Source: Streptomyces sp. NBC_00258
GTDB taxonomy: Bacteria; Actinomycetota; Actinomycetes; Streptomycetales; Streptomycetaceae
Length of the DNA stretch: 64,000 nt
NCBI RefSeq assembly: GCF_036182465.1
Contig: NZ_CP108081.1
Location: forward strand, 744,001 to 808,000
Direction: 5' to 3'
Shown in pieces: positions 8,853-17,191 of the stretch; the first letter of the stretch is position 1; every line of letters starts with the position of its first letter. Under the pieces are notes generated by a model that worked only from the letters and a program-made list of their open reading frames with translations, was not told where the DNA came from and did no database searches. Made by a program: the position numbers and the translations under genes.

Positions 8853-9371
8853 TCAATGGCTCAGTCGATCGGTTCGGGACAGTTCGCGCGCTTCCTCGCG
8901 CGTCAGGGGACGCAGTGTGGCCGCCGCCGCGATGGCTAGCGAGCGCCCCTCATCCAGCACCCCGCACGCGTGCAACTCCTCCAGAAGTTCCGCCAGCGCC
9001 CGGGAGTTCGCCATGACCCTTTCCGCGGTCCGGGCGAGGAACGGCTGGTCGACCAGGTCGGGCACCTCGGCCTCCTGGACCTCCTGGACCTCCATCCGGT
9101 AGATGCAGATCTCGCGGCGGCGGCCCGTCGAGACTTTGCTCCAGCCGTCCAGGACGCGCCATCGCCCCTCGCTCCCGCGAAGGTGCGGTCCCTCGGCCGT
9201 GGCGGCCGCCTGGAGTTCGGCCTCCAGCTCCTGGTGCCGCTCGTCCGGCACATGCAGTTCCAGGGCGAATCGGCGCAGGGGCCGTCCGCTGTGGATAGAC
9301 GTGTCCGAGGGCAGCTGTGCGGCGGCGAGTTCGCGCATCGCACCGAGCAGCTCGATGTCCAGTGTCGTCAT
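8853..9371 (-). CDS. Conserved-looking protein of unknown function
   Basis: A 172-residue protein I cannot assign. It is charged and mostly soluble, begins MTTLDIELLGAMRELAAAQL, and has a predicted helical second half (FLARTAERVMANSRALAELL). No signal peptide or membrane segment is visible. It lies between the NmrA and DyP genes with gaps of 65 and 57 bases, so it is probably co-transcribed from the promoter at 10318-10344. The ATG at 9371 is preferred because the reading upstream of it is arginine-rich and unlike protein. Confidence 0.65.
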   Translation of the reverse strand: MTTLDIELLGAMRELAAAQLPSDTSIHSGRPLRRFALELHVPDERHQELEAELQAAATAEGPHLRGSEGRWRVLDGWSKVSTGRRREICIYRMEVQEVQEAEVPDLVDQPFLARTAERVMANSRALAELLEELHACGVLDEGRSLAIAAAATLRPLTREEARELSRTDRLSH

Positions 9372-9436
9372 CTGTGGTTCTCTTCTGGCGTAGGGGCGGT
9401 TCTGTGGTGTCGCGGGCAGGCGGTCGCCGTGCCGGG

Positions 9437-10240
9437 TCAGGAACTGACCTCGGGCGCGGGGCGGCCTGCGAGCCATTCCCGGTAGCTGGTCTGCGCGACG
9501 AAGGCGTCGGCGCCCGGAAGAAGGTCCACGGGGCGCGGACGGGCGCCGAAGAAGGGGCTGCGGGCGTGTGTGCGGACGGGCCGGCAGTCCGCGTCCGTCG
9601 CAAGGGCGATACGTATGAACCGGTCCAGCCCGAACTGTTCGGGACCGGCGATCTCACGCACTCCGCCCAGGGGCCGGGACACCGCGATGTGCGCGAGGTA
9701 CATCGCCACGTCCGTCAAGGACACCGGCTGCACCCTCAGCGCTGGCACCTGGACGACTCCGTCCTCGGTGGCCGTGTCCGCGATTCCCTCGGCGGACTCG
9801 AACAACTGTGTGCTGCGGAGGATGGAGTAGGAGGTGCCGGAGCACTCGATCATGGCTTCCCGCGCCTGCAGCGCCCGGAAGGCGCCTTCACCTTGCACCC
9901 GGTCCACGCCGACCGCGGAAAGGCACACATGGTGTCGCACCCCGCCGGCGATCGCGGCACGGAGGAGTCGGCCGGTGGAGCTGAGCCACGAACCGAGGTG
10001 AGCCGCCTCGTCCCCGGCCTGACCGTTCCTCGTCGGGAACGTGCCGGTGGCCGGGGACGGTTGATGAGCGAGATCGATCACCACCGCACAGTCGTGCAGG
10101 GCGTCGGCGACCTCCTCCGGCGTGAGGGAGTCGAGCCCCATGGGCGCCGAGACCATGCCCACCTCGTGCCCGTGGTCTCTGACCCACAGAGCTGTCTCGA
10201 CGCCCATGAGTCCGCCGTCGTCGAACACCACGACCTTCAT
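9437..10240 (-). CDS. NmrA-like NAD(P)-binding epimerase/reductase
   Basis: A 267-residue atypical short-chain dehydrogenase of the NmrA/epimerase type. The start reads MKVVVFDDGGLMGVETALW. The glycine motif is weakened to DGGLMG where paralogues at 36167 and 55139 have GATGLIG and GGTGLIG, so nucleotide binding may be altered. Shared family segments are HHVCLSAVGVDRV near residue 100, GTSYSILRSTQLFE near 140 and a C-terminal AQTSYREWL. The ATG at 10240 has AGAGGAGG just upstream. It heads a three-gene operon with the unknown gene and DyP. Such epimerases are standard companions of ECF41 sigma factors. Catalytic role unknown. Confidence 0.82.
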   Translation of the reverse strand: MKVVVFDDGGLMGVETALWVRDHGHEVGMVSAPMGLDSLTPEEVADALHDCAVVIDLAHQPSPATGTFPTRNGQAGDEAAHLGSWLSSTGRLLRAAIAGGVRHHVCLSAVGVDRVQGEGAFRALQAREAMIECSGTSYSILRSTQLFESAEGIADTATEDGVVQVPALRVQPVSLTDVAMYLAHIAVSRPLGGVREIAGPEQFGLDRFIRIALATDADCRPVRTHARSPFFGARPRPVDLLPGADAFVAQTSYREWLAGRPAPEVSS

Positions 10241-10317
10241 GCCACAACCTCCTCTTGCGACCGGCCTCGCGGGCGGACCGTGCCGGCGCGGGAACGCCCG
10301 GGTCGGCTGAGGGGTTT

Positions 10318-10344
10318 GACCGGGCTGGTGCCCGATGTGTGACA
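10318..10344 (-). promoter_or_regulatory. ECF41-type promoter for the NmrA-DyP operon
   Basis: On the minus strand, TGTCACA (10344-10338), 16 bases, then GGTC (10321-10318). It lies about 80 bases above the NmrA start at 10240. Confidence 0.82.
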
Positions 10345-10358
10345 CCTGGGGTCGTGGC

Positions 10359-11572
10359 TCAGGGGCGCGGGACCTGGGGAGCGATGTCCCCGGTGACCGG
10401 CTGGCCGGCAGAGCGGGTGGTCTTGCTCTTGGCGACCGGGTCGACGCGGCAGAACGCGGCTTCCAGCGTGCCCCCGAGCACGGTGTTTACGGTGTCGTTG
10501 TTGGACGTGTTCGCCATGGACGTCATGCTGCGTCTGCCGTCGTCCGTGGTGAAGGCGTAGGTGTAGTGGCCCTGGACGGTGCCGGTGTGGCCGTAGACCG
10601 TCACGCCGCAGGACAGCTTCCTGCCGCGCAGTCCCAGCCCGTAGGACTGGGTGCCGTCCGCGTTCATCGGGACCATGCTCATCATGGCCTGCAGTTGCGG
10701 CCTCGGAACCAGCTTGCCGGTCGCCACGGCGCCGAAGAACCGGTTCAGGTCCGCCGCACTCAAGATCACGGCTCCGGCGGACTGGGCCCAGGAGGCGGTC
10801 TGCTCGGTGGCGTCCACCAGCGGCAGCGTGGCGTCGTCGTCACGGACGTAGCCCCGCGCGTAGGCGCCGGTGAGGGTCGTTCGCGGATGCACGTACGAGG
10901 TGTTCTTCAGGCCGGGCGGCTGGAAGATCCGCTGATCGTAGTGCGTGGCCATCGGCACACCCGTGACGTGCTCGATCAGCTCGCCCAGGACCACGAAGTT
11001 GGTGTTGGAGTAGCTGTAGGCGGCCCCCGGCGCGTTGGTGAGCTGGTGTGCGGTCGAGAGGTCAATGAGTTCCTGGTACGTGAACACCTTGTTCCGGACC
11101 GCCTCGAAGCCAGGAACAGTGTGATAGAACATGTCATTCGTATCGTCCCACAGGCCGCTGCGGTGGCTCAGCAGATGCCGCACCGTGATCCGGTCGTCCG
11201 GCAGCGGCTCGGCGAGGTAGTCGTTCGCGGGCGCGTCGAGGTCGATGCGCCCCTCGGCGACGAGTTACATCAGCACGACGGTGGTAAAGCTCTCGGTGAC
11301 GCTGCCGACGCGGAATCTGCGGTCGGCGTCCATCGCAGTGCCGGAGGCGGTGTCCGCCTTGCCCGGGGAGATCCGGTAGCGGGACGTACCGGAGTCGATA
11401 CGGGTGAGCGCGCCGGACGCTCCGTCGGCCATCGCCTGCTTCTGGACGGCCAGTACGCCCGCGGCCGACGGGGCGGGAAGGGTGGTTGTGGGGCGGCGCC
11501 CGCGGGCGTCACGGCCACGGCGGCCATCACGACGGCGCCTGCGAGCACGGTGCTCGCGTTCCTGATACGCAT
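10359..11572 (-). pseudogene. Broken secreted serine beta-lactamase/D-Ala-D-Ala peptidase-like gene
   Basis: The conceptual protein is a class C-like serine hydrolase. A good signal peptide (MRIRNASTVLAGAVVMAAVA) starts at 11572 behind AAGGA. The mature part continues in a different frame from about 11485, so there is a frameshift near the signal-peptide end. An in-frame TAA at 11267-11265 then follows VVLM, where the family continues directly (LVAEGRIDLDAP). The SXXK motif reads SVTE, with the catalytic lysine replaced. The later motifs YSN (AYSYSNTNF) and HTG (VYGHTGTVQG) are intact. With three lesions, it is almost certainly inactive. The 275-residue 3' part is still open. Confidence 0.82.
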
Positions 11573-11713
11573 CCAGTTCCTTGTGACGTGATCGGGTGGA
11601 GACACTCACGGCACGGCACCCAGGCAGAGGCGGTCCTGGCGGTCGATGACAGGCCGGAGAGCGCCGGATGCAACGATAACGGACACAGTGTGGAGAACCG
11701 CAAGGTGAGGGAG

Positions 11714-12472
11714 ATGTTGTCAATGGCGCAACCCGCGCTGATGACTTCGGTGTTCGCCAACTTCCGTCAGTACCTGCTGGGTTGGGGTACGGAGAGGTGG
11801 CCGGCAGACGGCGTCGACCGGTTTCGCAGCGGACTGGCCGCCCCTCAGTTCAACGGCGTGGTGCGGCTACTGTCGCCGTCAGCGGTCGGGGCGGTTCGCC
11901 GGGAGCTGACGGGAGTGCCCTGGTGGTGGTGGGTCGGGCCCGACAGTCCGGAGAACACGGCCGGTCTCCTGCGACGCCACGGCGGACGGCAGGTCACAAG
12001 CCTTCCGGTCATGGTGCGCTCACTCGCGCCGCCGACCGGACCGCAGGAAGCGCACGCGGGGCTGCGGGTGGAACGGGTCCGGGATGCGGAACGGCTGGCT
12101 GAACTGGTCGGCACGTACCGGACCTCGATGGGTGTCGGGCCCGAACTGCAGGCCGGGATGGTGCGCATCGAGTCGCGGCGCGAGGACAACGCGGACATCG
12201 TCCGCCTGGCCGCGGTGCTGGAGGAAAGGGTGGTCGGGACCACTGTGGTGATCGCCGCCCACGGCGTGGCCGGGATCTTCCTCGTTCATGTGTCCGAGGC
12301 GCACCGCCGGCGGGGTGTCGGTGCGGCGTTGACAGCTGCCGCGCTCCGGGTGGGGCGGGAGCGGGGCATGGGCGCGGCAGCACTCGTGGCTAGTCCCGCC
12401 GGTGAGGCGCTGTACCGGCGGTTCGGCTTCACGCCGGTGTGGGCGTATCGCCTGTTCGACTTCCCTGCCTGA
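11714..12472 (+). CDS. GNAT-family N-acetyltransferase
   Basis: A 252-residue protein. The C-terminal half carries a GNAT acetyl-CoA-binding fold with the motif A segment HRRRGVGAALTAAAL (Q/RxxGxG/A type) near residue 200. Next come GMGAAALVASPAGEALYRRFGF and a typical final strand. The N-terminal half (FANFRQYLLGWGTERWPADG) is helical and may bind a substrate I cannot name. The start could be the ATG at 11714 or the one at 11723; both follow AAGGTGAGGGAG. No ECF41-type promoter was found. It converges with the SDR remnant across only 27 bases. Confidence 0.8.
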   Translation: MLSMAQPALMTSVFANFRQYLLGWGTERWPADGVDRFRSGLAAPQFNGVVRLLSPSAVGAVRRELTGVPWWWWVGPDSPENTAGLLRRHGGRQVTSLPVMVRSLAPPTGPQEAHAGLRVERVRDAERLAELVGTYRTSMGVGPELQAGMVRIESRREDNADIVRLAAVLEERVVGTTVVIAAHGVAGIFLVHVSEAHRRRGVGAALTAAALRVGRERGMGAAALVASPAGEALYRRFGFTPVWAYRLFDFPA

Positions 12473-12499
12473 GGCGCGGTCCCCCGACAGGCGGGAGCT

Positions 12500-13230
12500 T
12501 CAGATGAGTTCCAGTCCGCCGTCGACGGTGATCACCTGGCCGGTCGCGTGCCGTCCCGCGGGGTCGGCCATCCGCAGGACCCAGTGAGCAACCTCGTCGG
12601 CGCTCGCGATGTGGTGGGTGGGGATGCGCTCGCGTTCATAGCCGTACATGTCGTCGGCGGCCTCGGGCGTGAGTCCGGCGTGCAGCATGACGTCAGTGCG
12701 CGTAGGGCCGGGAGCGACGGCGTTGACACGAACGCCCTCCTCCGCCAGCTCCAACGCCCAACTGCGCGTCATCTGTTCGATGGCGGCCTTGCTGGCCGAG
12801 TAGTGAGCGCCTCCCGCCATGGGCCGGTGCCCATAGGTGCTGGAGAGGTTGATGATCGTGCCGGAGGTCTCTCGCAGGTGCGGCAGAGCCGCGTGGGCGA
12901 GGAGGCTCGGCGCGACGACGTTCAGGGCGAGCAGGTTCGTGGTCGTCCGCTCGTCGGTGTCGGCCAGTCTCATCACCGCTGTGGCACCTGCATTGTTGAT
13001 CAGGTGGTCGATGCGTCCCCACCGCTGTATGGCGGTTCTGATCACCTCGGCGGGTGCTCCCTCACCGCAGACGTCGATCGCCAGGATGTCGATGCCGCGG
13101 TGCAGCGCGGCGCTCTCCTTCAGCGGTCCCTCACGCCGCCCCACCCCGAGCACCTGCGCGCCGGCCTCGGCGAAGGCGACGGCCGTGGCCCGGCCGAGTC
13201 CGCGGACATCGCACGTTCGTCGTCAAACAT
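12500..13230 (-). pseudogene. Short-chain dehydrogenase with damaged N-terminus
   Basis: From about 13206 down to 12500 the frame encodes a classical SDR. RGLGRATAVAFAEAG (second half of the TGxxxGxG cofactor motif) is followed by LINNAGATAVMRL, SSTYGHR, HYSASKAAIEQ (YxxxK) and NAVAPGPTRTD. The first part of the cofactor motif is missing and the frame is closed just upstream. A different frame starts with ATG at 13230 and reads MFDDERA, like a normal SDR N-terminus. About 20 bases therefore seem to be deleted between the two pieces near 13205-13212. An ECF41-like TGTCACA sits only eight bases before that ATG with no proper second element. Confidence 0.7.
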
Positions 13231-13258
13231 TGGACAGTGTGACATGGTCAACGACTTG

Positions 13259-13978
13259 TCACGCGGCGTGCCGGACGGGCCGGGCGGCGGGGCCGGGCGC
13301 CGGCGGCATTCGGCGCACCTGGCCTTCGGGGGCGAGCACCTTCACCAGGCCGTCCAGGTCGCCGGTGTGGGCGGCTGTCCGGAACGCGGCGGCGAGGCGA
13401 CGGTGCGACTCCACGGGGACCGGGCGCTCCCGGCCGGACTCCAGACGGGCCTGCGCCCGGTGGACCACCACGCGTGCGTTCGGGGCGCTGATCCGCAGCA
13501 GCCCTGCCAGTTCGGCGTAGGCGTAGCCGAAACCCTTGCGCAGTACGTAGGCGGCCAGCCGGTCCGGCGTCAGCCGCGCCATGAGCAGGGCCAGGGCCCC
13601 CTCGACCGCAACGGTCCGCTCGACGCTCAGCACGGGGTCCGGGGCGGCCCGGTCACCGGGGTCGGCCAACTGCGGCTCGACCGGGACCTCGTGGCGATGC
13701 CGAGCGGAGCGGACGACGTTGATGGCCAGCCGGGTCGTGGCCGTCACCAGGAACGCGGCCGGATTGTCGATCTCCGCGCGCTGGGTGAGCTGCCAGCGCA
13801 GCCACACCTCCTGGACCACGTCCTCGGCTCCGGTGACGTCGCCGAGAATGCGGTAGGCGATACGGAAGAGCCGTGTCCGCTCGGCCAGGAAGGTGTCGAG
13901 GGCGGCGTCCATGTCGTCGTCCCGGGCCGGCCGGGCGATCGCGGGTTCGGTCGTCGTCTGCGTGCCGGTCGCGGGCAT
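13259..13978 (-). CDS. ECF sigma factor with truncated C-terminal extension
   Basis: A 239-residue ECF-family RNA polymerase sigma factor. Region 2 is clear (RLFRIAYRILGDVTGAEDVVQEVWLRWQ, residues 37-64), as is region 4 (LAAYVLRKGFGYAYAELAGLL and SAPNARVVVHRAQARL). The SnoaL-like C-terminal domain of ECF41 proteins begins (SHRRLAAAFRTAAHTGDLDGLVKVL). It then stops after about 20 further low-complexity residues, so most of that regulatory domain is absent. Removing it is known to change activity in ECF41 members, so this one may be deregulated. The ATG at 13978 follows AGGAG. Direct CCGTGGG repeats lie upstream. Confidence 0.82.
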   Translation of the reverse strand: MPATGTQTTTEPAIARPARDDDMDAALDTFLAERTRLFRIAYRILGDVTGAEDVVQEVWLRWQLTQRAEIDNPAAFLVTATTRLAINVVRSARHRHEVPVEPQLADPGDRAAPDPVLSVERTVAVEGALALLMARLTPDRLAAYVLRKGFGYAYAELAGLLRISAPNARVVVHRAQARLESGRERPVPVESHRRLAAAFRTAAHTGDLDGLVKVLAPEGQVRRMPPAPGPAARPVRHAA

Positions 13979-14074
13979 GGGGAACTCCTCATCGTGGAAG
14001 GGCGCCCGTCAGGGCGTGGTTCCACCCTCGCCGCGGGACACCGGCCCCCGCGCCCTTACTTCCCATGGTGGAGT

Positions 14075-14145
14075 CCGTGGGACCCCGTGGGCCGCGCGTG
14101 GAAACCCGTGGGCACCCCGTAAGAACCCGTGGTCGAGTCCGTGGG
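14075..14145. repeat. Phased CCGTGGG repeats
   Basis: Copies of CCGTGG(G) begin at 14075, 14085, 14106, 14127 and 14139, with a decayed copy at 14117 (CCGTAAG). Steps are 10, 21, 11, 10 and 12 bases, close to one helical turn. They lie in the 182-base gap between the ECF gene start (13978) and the LAL gene stop (14161), a plausible binding array for a regulator of the sigma gene. Confidence 0.6.
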
Positions 14146-14160
14146 GCCCCGCGGCCCGCG

Positions 14161-16974
14161 TCAGGCGCTCCGCATCGTGTCCTCGTCGTGGAGGTCATCG
14201 GCCGGGGCGTCCCCCAGGGCACCGGGCAGCGCGCGACGTGAGTTGATGCCGAGCTTCATGTACACCTTGCGCAGGTGCCACTCCACGGTGTGCGGGCTGA
14301 TGAACAGCTCCGCGCCGATCTTCGCGTTCGTCATGCCGTCGGCGGCGAGCGCGGCGACCTGGGACTCCTGGGGAGTCAGGGCGCTGGTCGGCCTGTCCTC
14401 CCGCACGCGGACGTGCTCGCCGGTGGCGAGCAGTTCGCGGCGGGCCCGCTCGGCGAAGGCGTGCGCACGCATGCCGTCGAACATCTCGTGAGCCGTACGC
14501 AGTTGTTCCCGGGCCGACGAGCGGCGCTGGCTGCGGCGCAGCCACTCGCCGTATAGCAGGTGGGTGCGCGCCACTTCCACGGCCACATCCCCGCGCTCGA
14601 ACTCCTCGATCGCGGTCCGGTACAGCCGGTCGGCCGCGTCGCCGTCGGCGAGGAGTGCCTGGCCGCGGGCGGCGGCGCCGCGGGCCCATCCGGAGTCGGC
14701 GGACCGGGTGAGCTCGATCAGCTGGGCCAGCGAGTCGCGGGCCTGGTCGAGTTCACCGCACCGGGTAGCGGCCTCGACGTGTTCCACCAGCGACAGACCG
14801 GTGAAGTTGAATCCGTCGTGCTCGATGCCCGCACGCGCGGCCTCCAGCGCCTCCTCGTAGCGCCCCAGGCCGTTGAAGAGCACCCCCTGGATGTAGCCCA
14901 TGGCGCCCAACAGGGAGACCTCGCCGGTCTGTTCGGCCCGCTGTCTGGCTTCGTCGATGATGCCGGTGGCGACCTCCGCCTCGCCGCGCCACGCGGCCAG
15001 GACCAGGGTCGCGTACTTGTGCGGGGCGTGGCCCGTCGCAGCGGTGAGCGCGTCGGCCTCGTCGATCATCCGGTCGGCCTCGGGGAAGTCTCCGTAGTGG
15101 ATGTGCACTCCGCCGGCGTAGATGAGGGCCGGGGGCAGCGCGCCGAGCGCTCCGACGTCGCGGGCCAGGCGAACCGCCCGGCCCGACAGCGCGTCCCATG
15201 CGTGCAGGTCCCAGGCGTAGTGAATGAACGCTTCCAGGGCGACCGGGACCAGCAGCAGCCAGCGCATGACCGCTTCCCGGGTCCCGAGTTCCTCGTGCAC
15301 GAGCAGGTCCAGCGCGCCCTGCAAGGCCGGGACTCCGGTCTCGTACTCGTCCGCGAGAAGCGCGGCGACGCCGTCGAGGAGACGGTCGGCGGCCACCGAA
15401 CCGGAGGGGGGCGCCCCCGAGTTGCGGGCAGCGATCGCCGCCGCGCGGGCGCCGGTCGGGCCGTGGACGCGGCCGGCGAAGATGGTCGCACTGATCGCTT
15501 CCAGGTAGGTCTCGCGCGCCAGCGGCGACCCGGCGGCAGTGAACTGCGCGGCGGCCGCCAGCAGCAGAGGTGCCGCCTCGTCGCTGCGGCTGCGGGCGAA
15601 GAGAATCCGGGCCCGCAGCCGCGCTAGCCGGGCACGGTCCAAAGTGCTCAGGGGACACAGTTCGGCCACCGTCGCGAGTTCGGTGGCCCGGTCGGGCGCC
15701 GCGGCCGAGAAGTGAGCCTCGGCAGCCGCGAGGGCCCGGCGGCCGCGCGCCCACGCGTCCGGTGTCACCTCGGCCGCGCGCTCCAGCAGCACCGCCTCGG
15801 CAGCGATGCCGCCGCGCTGCCGTGCGCGGTCGGCGGCCTGCTCAAGGCCGGCGGCGACGTCCTCGTTCGGCCCGTCGGTGGCCTGGGCGGCATGCCAGGC
15901 GCGCCGGTCGGGGTCAAGCACCGGGTCCGTGACATCGGCCAGCGCCCGGTGCACCGCCCGGCGTTCCTCGGGTGTGGCTCCCTGGTAGACGGCGGAACGG
16001 ACCAGCGGATGCCGGAACCTGACGGACTCCCCGAACTCGATCAGTCCGGCCGCCTTGGCCGGTGCCGCGTAGGGAACGATCTCGAGCCGGGCGGCCGCGC
16101 GCACCAGCAGGCGCGCGTCACCGACCGGTTCGGCCGCGGCGATCAGCAGCAGGGTGCGCGTCGCCGCCGGGAGGGAACCGATCCGGCCGGCGAAGTCGCG
16201 TTCGACGCGGTTCGCGACCGGCCCGTAGGCGCCCGGCCGGGCCGACGAGTCGAGTCCGTAGGCCAGCTCGGCGGCGCTGCGGCCGCGGGAGAACTCAAGC
16301 AGCGCGAGGGGGTTGCCGTCCATCTCCGTCACGAACCGGTCCCGGACCCGCTTCTCCAGCCGGCCGCCGACGACGGATTCCAGGAGCTGTCCGGCCGCGG
16401 CGGTGTCCAGACCTTCCAGCCGAAGGGTCGGCAGCCCGTTGAGGGCGGCCCCGCCCTCGGGGTCCCGCACCGAGAACGCAATGGCGACGGCCTCGGCGAG
16501 CAGTCGGCGCGCCACGAACTCCAGCGTCTGCAGGGACACTTGGTCCAGCCACTGGACGTCGTCGACCAGGACGAGTACCGGCCGGGCCTCGGAGGCCCGG
16601 GTGAGCAGGGTCAGCACGGCGAGTCCGACGAGAAAACGGTCAGGGGGATCTCCGGCGGCCATGCCGAACGCCACGCGCAGGGCGTCGCGTTGAGGTTCCG
16701 GAAGTTCGTCCAGCTCGCCGAGGAACGGTGTGCACACCTGGTGCAGGCTGGCGTAGGGCAGCTCCATGTCCGCCTCGATGCCATGCGCCCAGGTCACCTT
16801 CACCCGCGACGCCTGCGCGGCCGCGTACTCCAGCAGCACCGACTTCCCCGTGCCGGCCTCGCCGCGGACCACCAGGATGCGAGGCCCGCCTTCGCTCAGC
16901 CCGGCCAGCAGGTCCTCGAGCGCCGCGCACTCGCGTTGCCGGCCGACCAGGTCGGGAAGCGGGCTGGCGATCAT
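14161..16974 (-). CDS. LAL-family LuxR transcription regulator (first copy)
   Basis: A 937-residue large ATP-binding LuxR-type regulator. The N-terminal AAA/STAND ATPase has Walker A VVRGEAGTGKSVLL near residue 35 and Walker B PVLVLVDDVQWLD near 140. The middle is TPR-like helical sequence. The C-terminus is a LuxR helix-turn-helix, LTPQESQVAALAADGMTNAK followed by IGAELFISPHTVEWHLRKVY. It probably senses a ligand and activates transcription. I use the ATG at 16974, with GAGGAG upstream, over one at 17022. It shares this architecture with genes at 22986 and 26310. It is divergent from the flavoprotein gene at 17192. Confidence 0.92.
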   Translation of the reverse strand: MIASPLPDLVGRQRECAALEDLLAGLSEGGPRILVVRGEAGTGKSVLLEYAAAQASRVKVTWAHGIEADMELPYASLHQVCTPFLGELDELPEPQRDALRVAFGMAAGDPPDRFLVGLAVLTLLTRASEARPVLVLVDDVQWLDQVSLQTLEFVARRLLAEAVAIAFSVRDPEGGAALNGLPTLRLEGLDTAAAGQLLESVVGGRLEKRVRDRFVTEMDGNPLALLEFSRGRSAAELAYGLDSSARPGAYGPVANRVERDFAGRIGSLPAATRTLLLIAAAEPVGDARLLVRAAARLEIVPYAAPAKAAGLIEFGESVRFRHPLVRSAVYQGATPEERRAVHRALADVTDPVLDPDRRAWHAAQATDGPNEDVAAGLEQAADRARQRGGIAAEAVLLERAAEVTPDAWARGRRALAAAEAHFSAAAPDRATELATVAELCPLSTLDRARLARLRARILFARSRSDEAAPLLLAAAAQFTAAGSPLARETYLEAISATIFAGRVHGPTGARAAAIAARNSGAPPSGSVAADRLLDGVAALLADEYETGVPALQGALDLLVHEELGTREAVMRWLLLVPVALEAFIHYAWDLHAWDALSGRAVRLARDVGALGALPPALIYAGGVHIHYGDFPEADRMIDEADALTAATGHAPHKYATLVLAAWRGEAEVATGIIDEARQRAEQTGEVSLLGAMGYIQGVLFNGLGRYEEALEAARAGIEHDGFNFTGLSLVEHVEAATRCGELDQARDSLAQLIELTRSADSGWARGAAARGQALLADGDAADRLYRTAIEEFERGDVAVEVARTHLLYGEWLRRSQRRSSAREQLRTAHEMFDGMRAHAFAERARRELLATGEHVRVREDRPTSALTPQESQVAALAADGMTNAKIGAELFISPHTVEWHLRKVYMKLGINSRRALPGALGDAPADDLHDEDTMRSA

Positions 16975-17061
16975 GCGACGCGGCTCCTCGGGACATCTGG
17001 GGACGAAAAGATCCCACAACATGGTCGGAACAAGCCTTGTAACGATATCCGGAGCGCCTCA

Positions 17062-17088
17062 CACCCTGTGTGTCCGTTGCCTGTGACA
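17062..17088 (-). promoter_or_regulatory. Weak ECF41-like promoter for the first LAL gene
   Basis: On the minus strand, TGTCACA (17088-17082), 16 bases, then GGTG (17065-17062). One base of the second element differs. It faces away from the exact site at 17117. Confidence 0.45.
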
Positions 17089-17116
17089 GTCTCCACGTCC
17101 GGAAATCCTCGGGAGT

Positions 17117-17143
17117 TGTCACAAAAGAACCCGCTGTCCGGTC
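17117..17143 (+). promoter_or_regulatory. ECF41-type promoter for the flavoprotein
   Basis: TGTCACA at 17117-17123, 16 bases, GGTC at 17140-17143. The GTG start at 17192 follows 48 bases later. Confidence 0.82.
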
Positions 17144-17191
17144 GACCAGTGCCGATGATCTCGCCCGTCGCCCGCCGCAGGAGGTCCCCCC

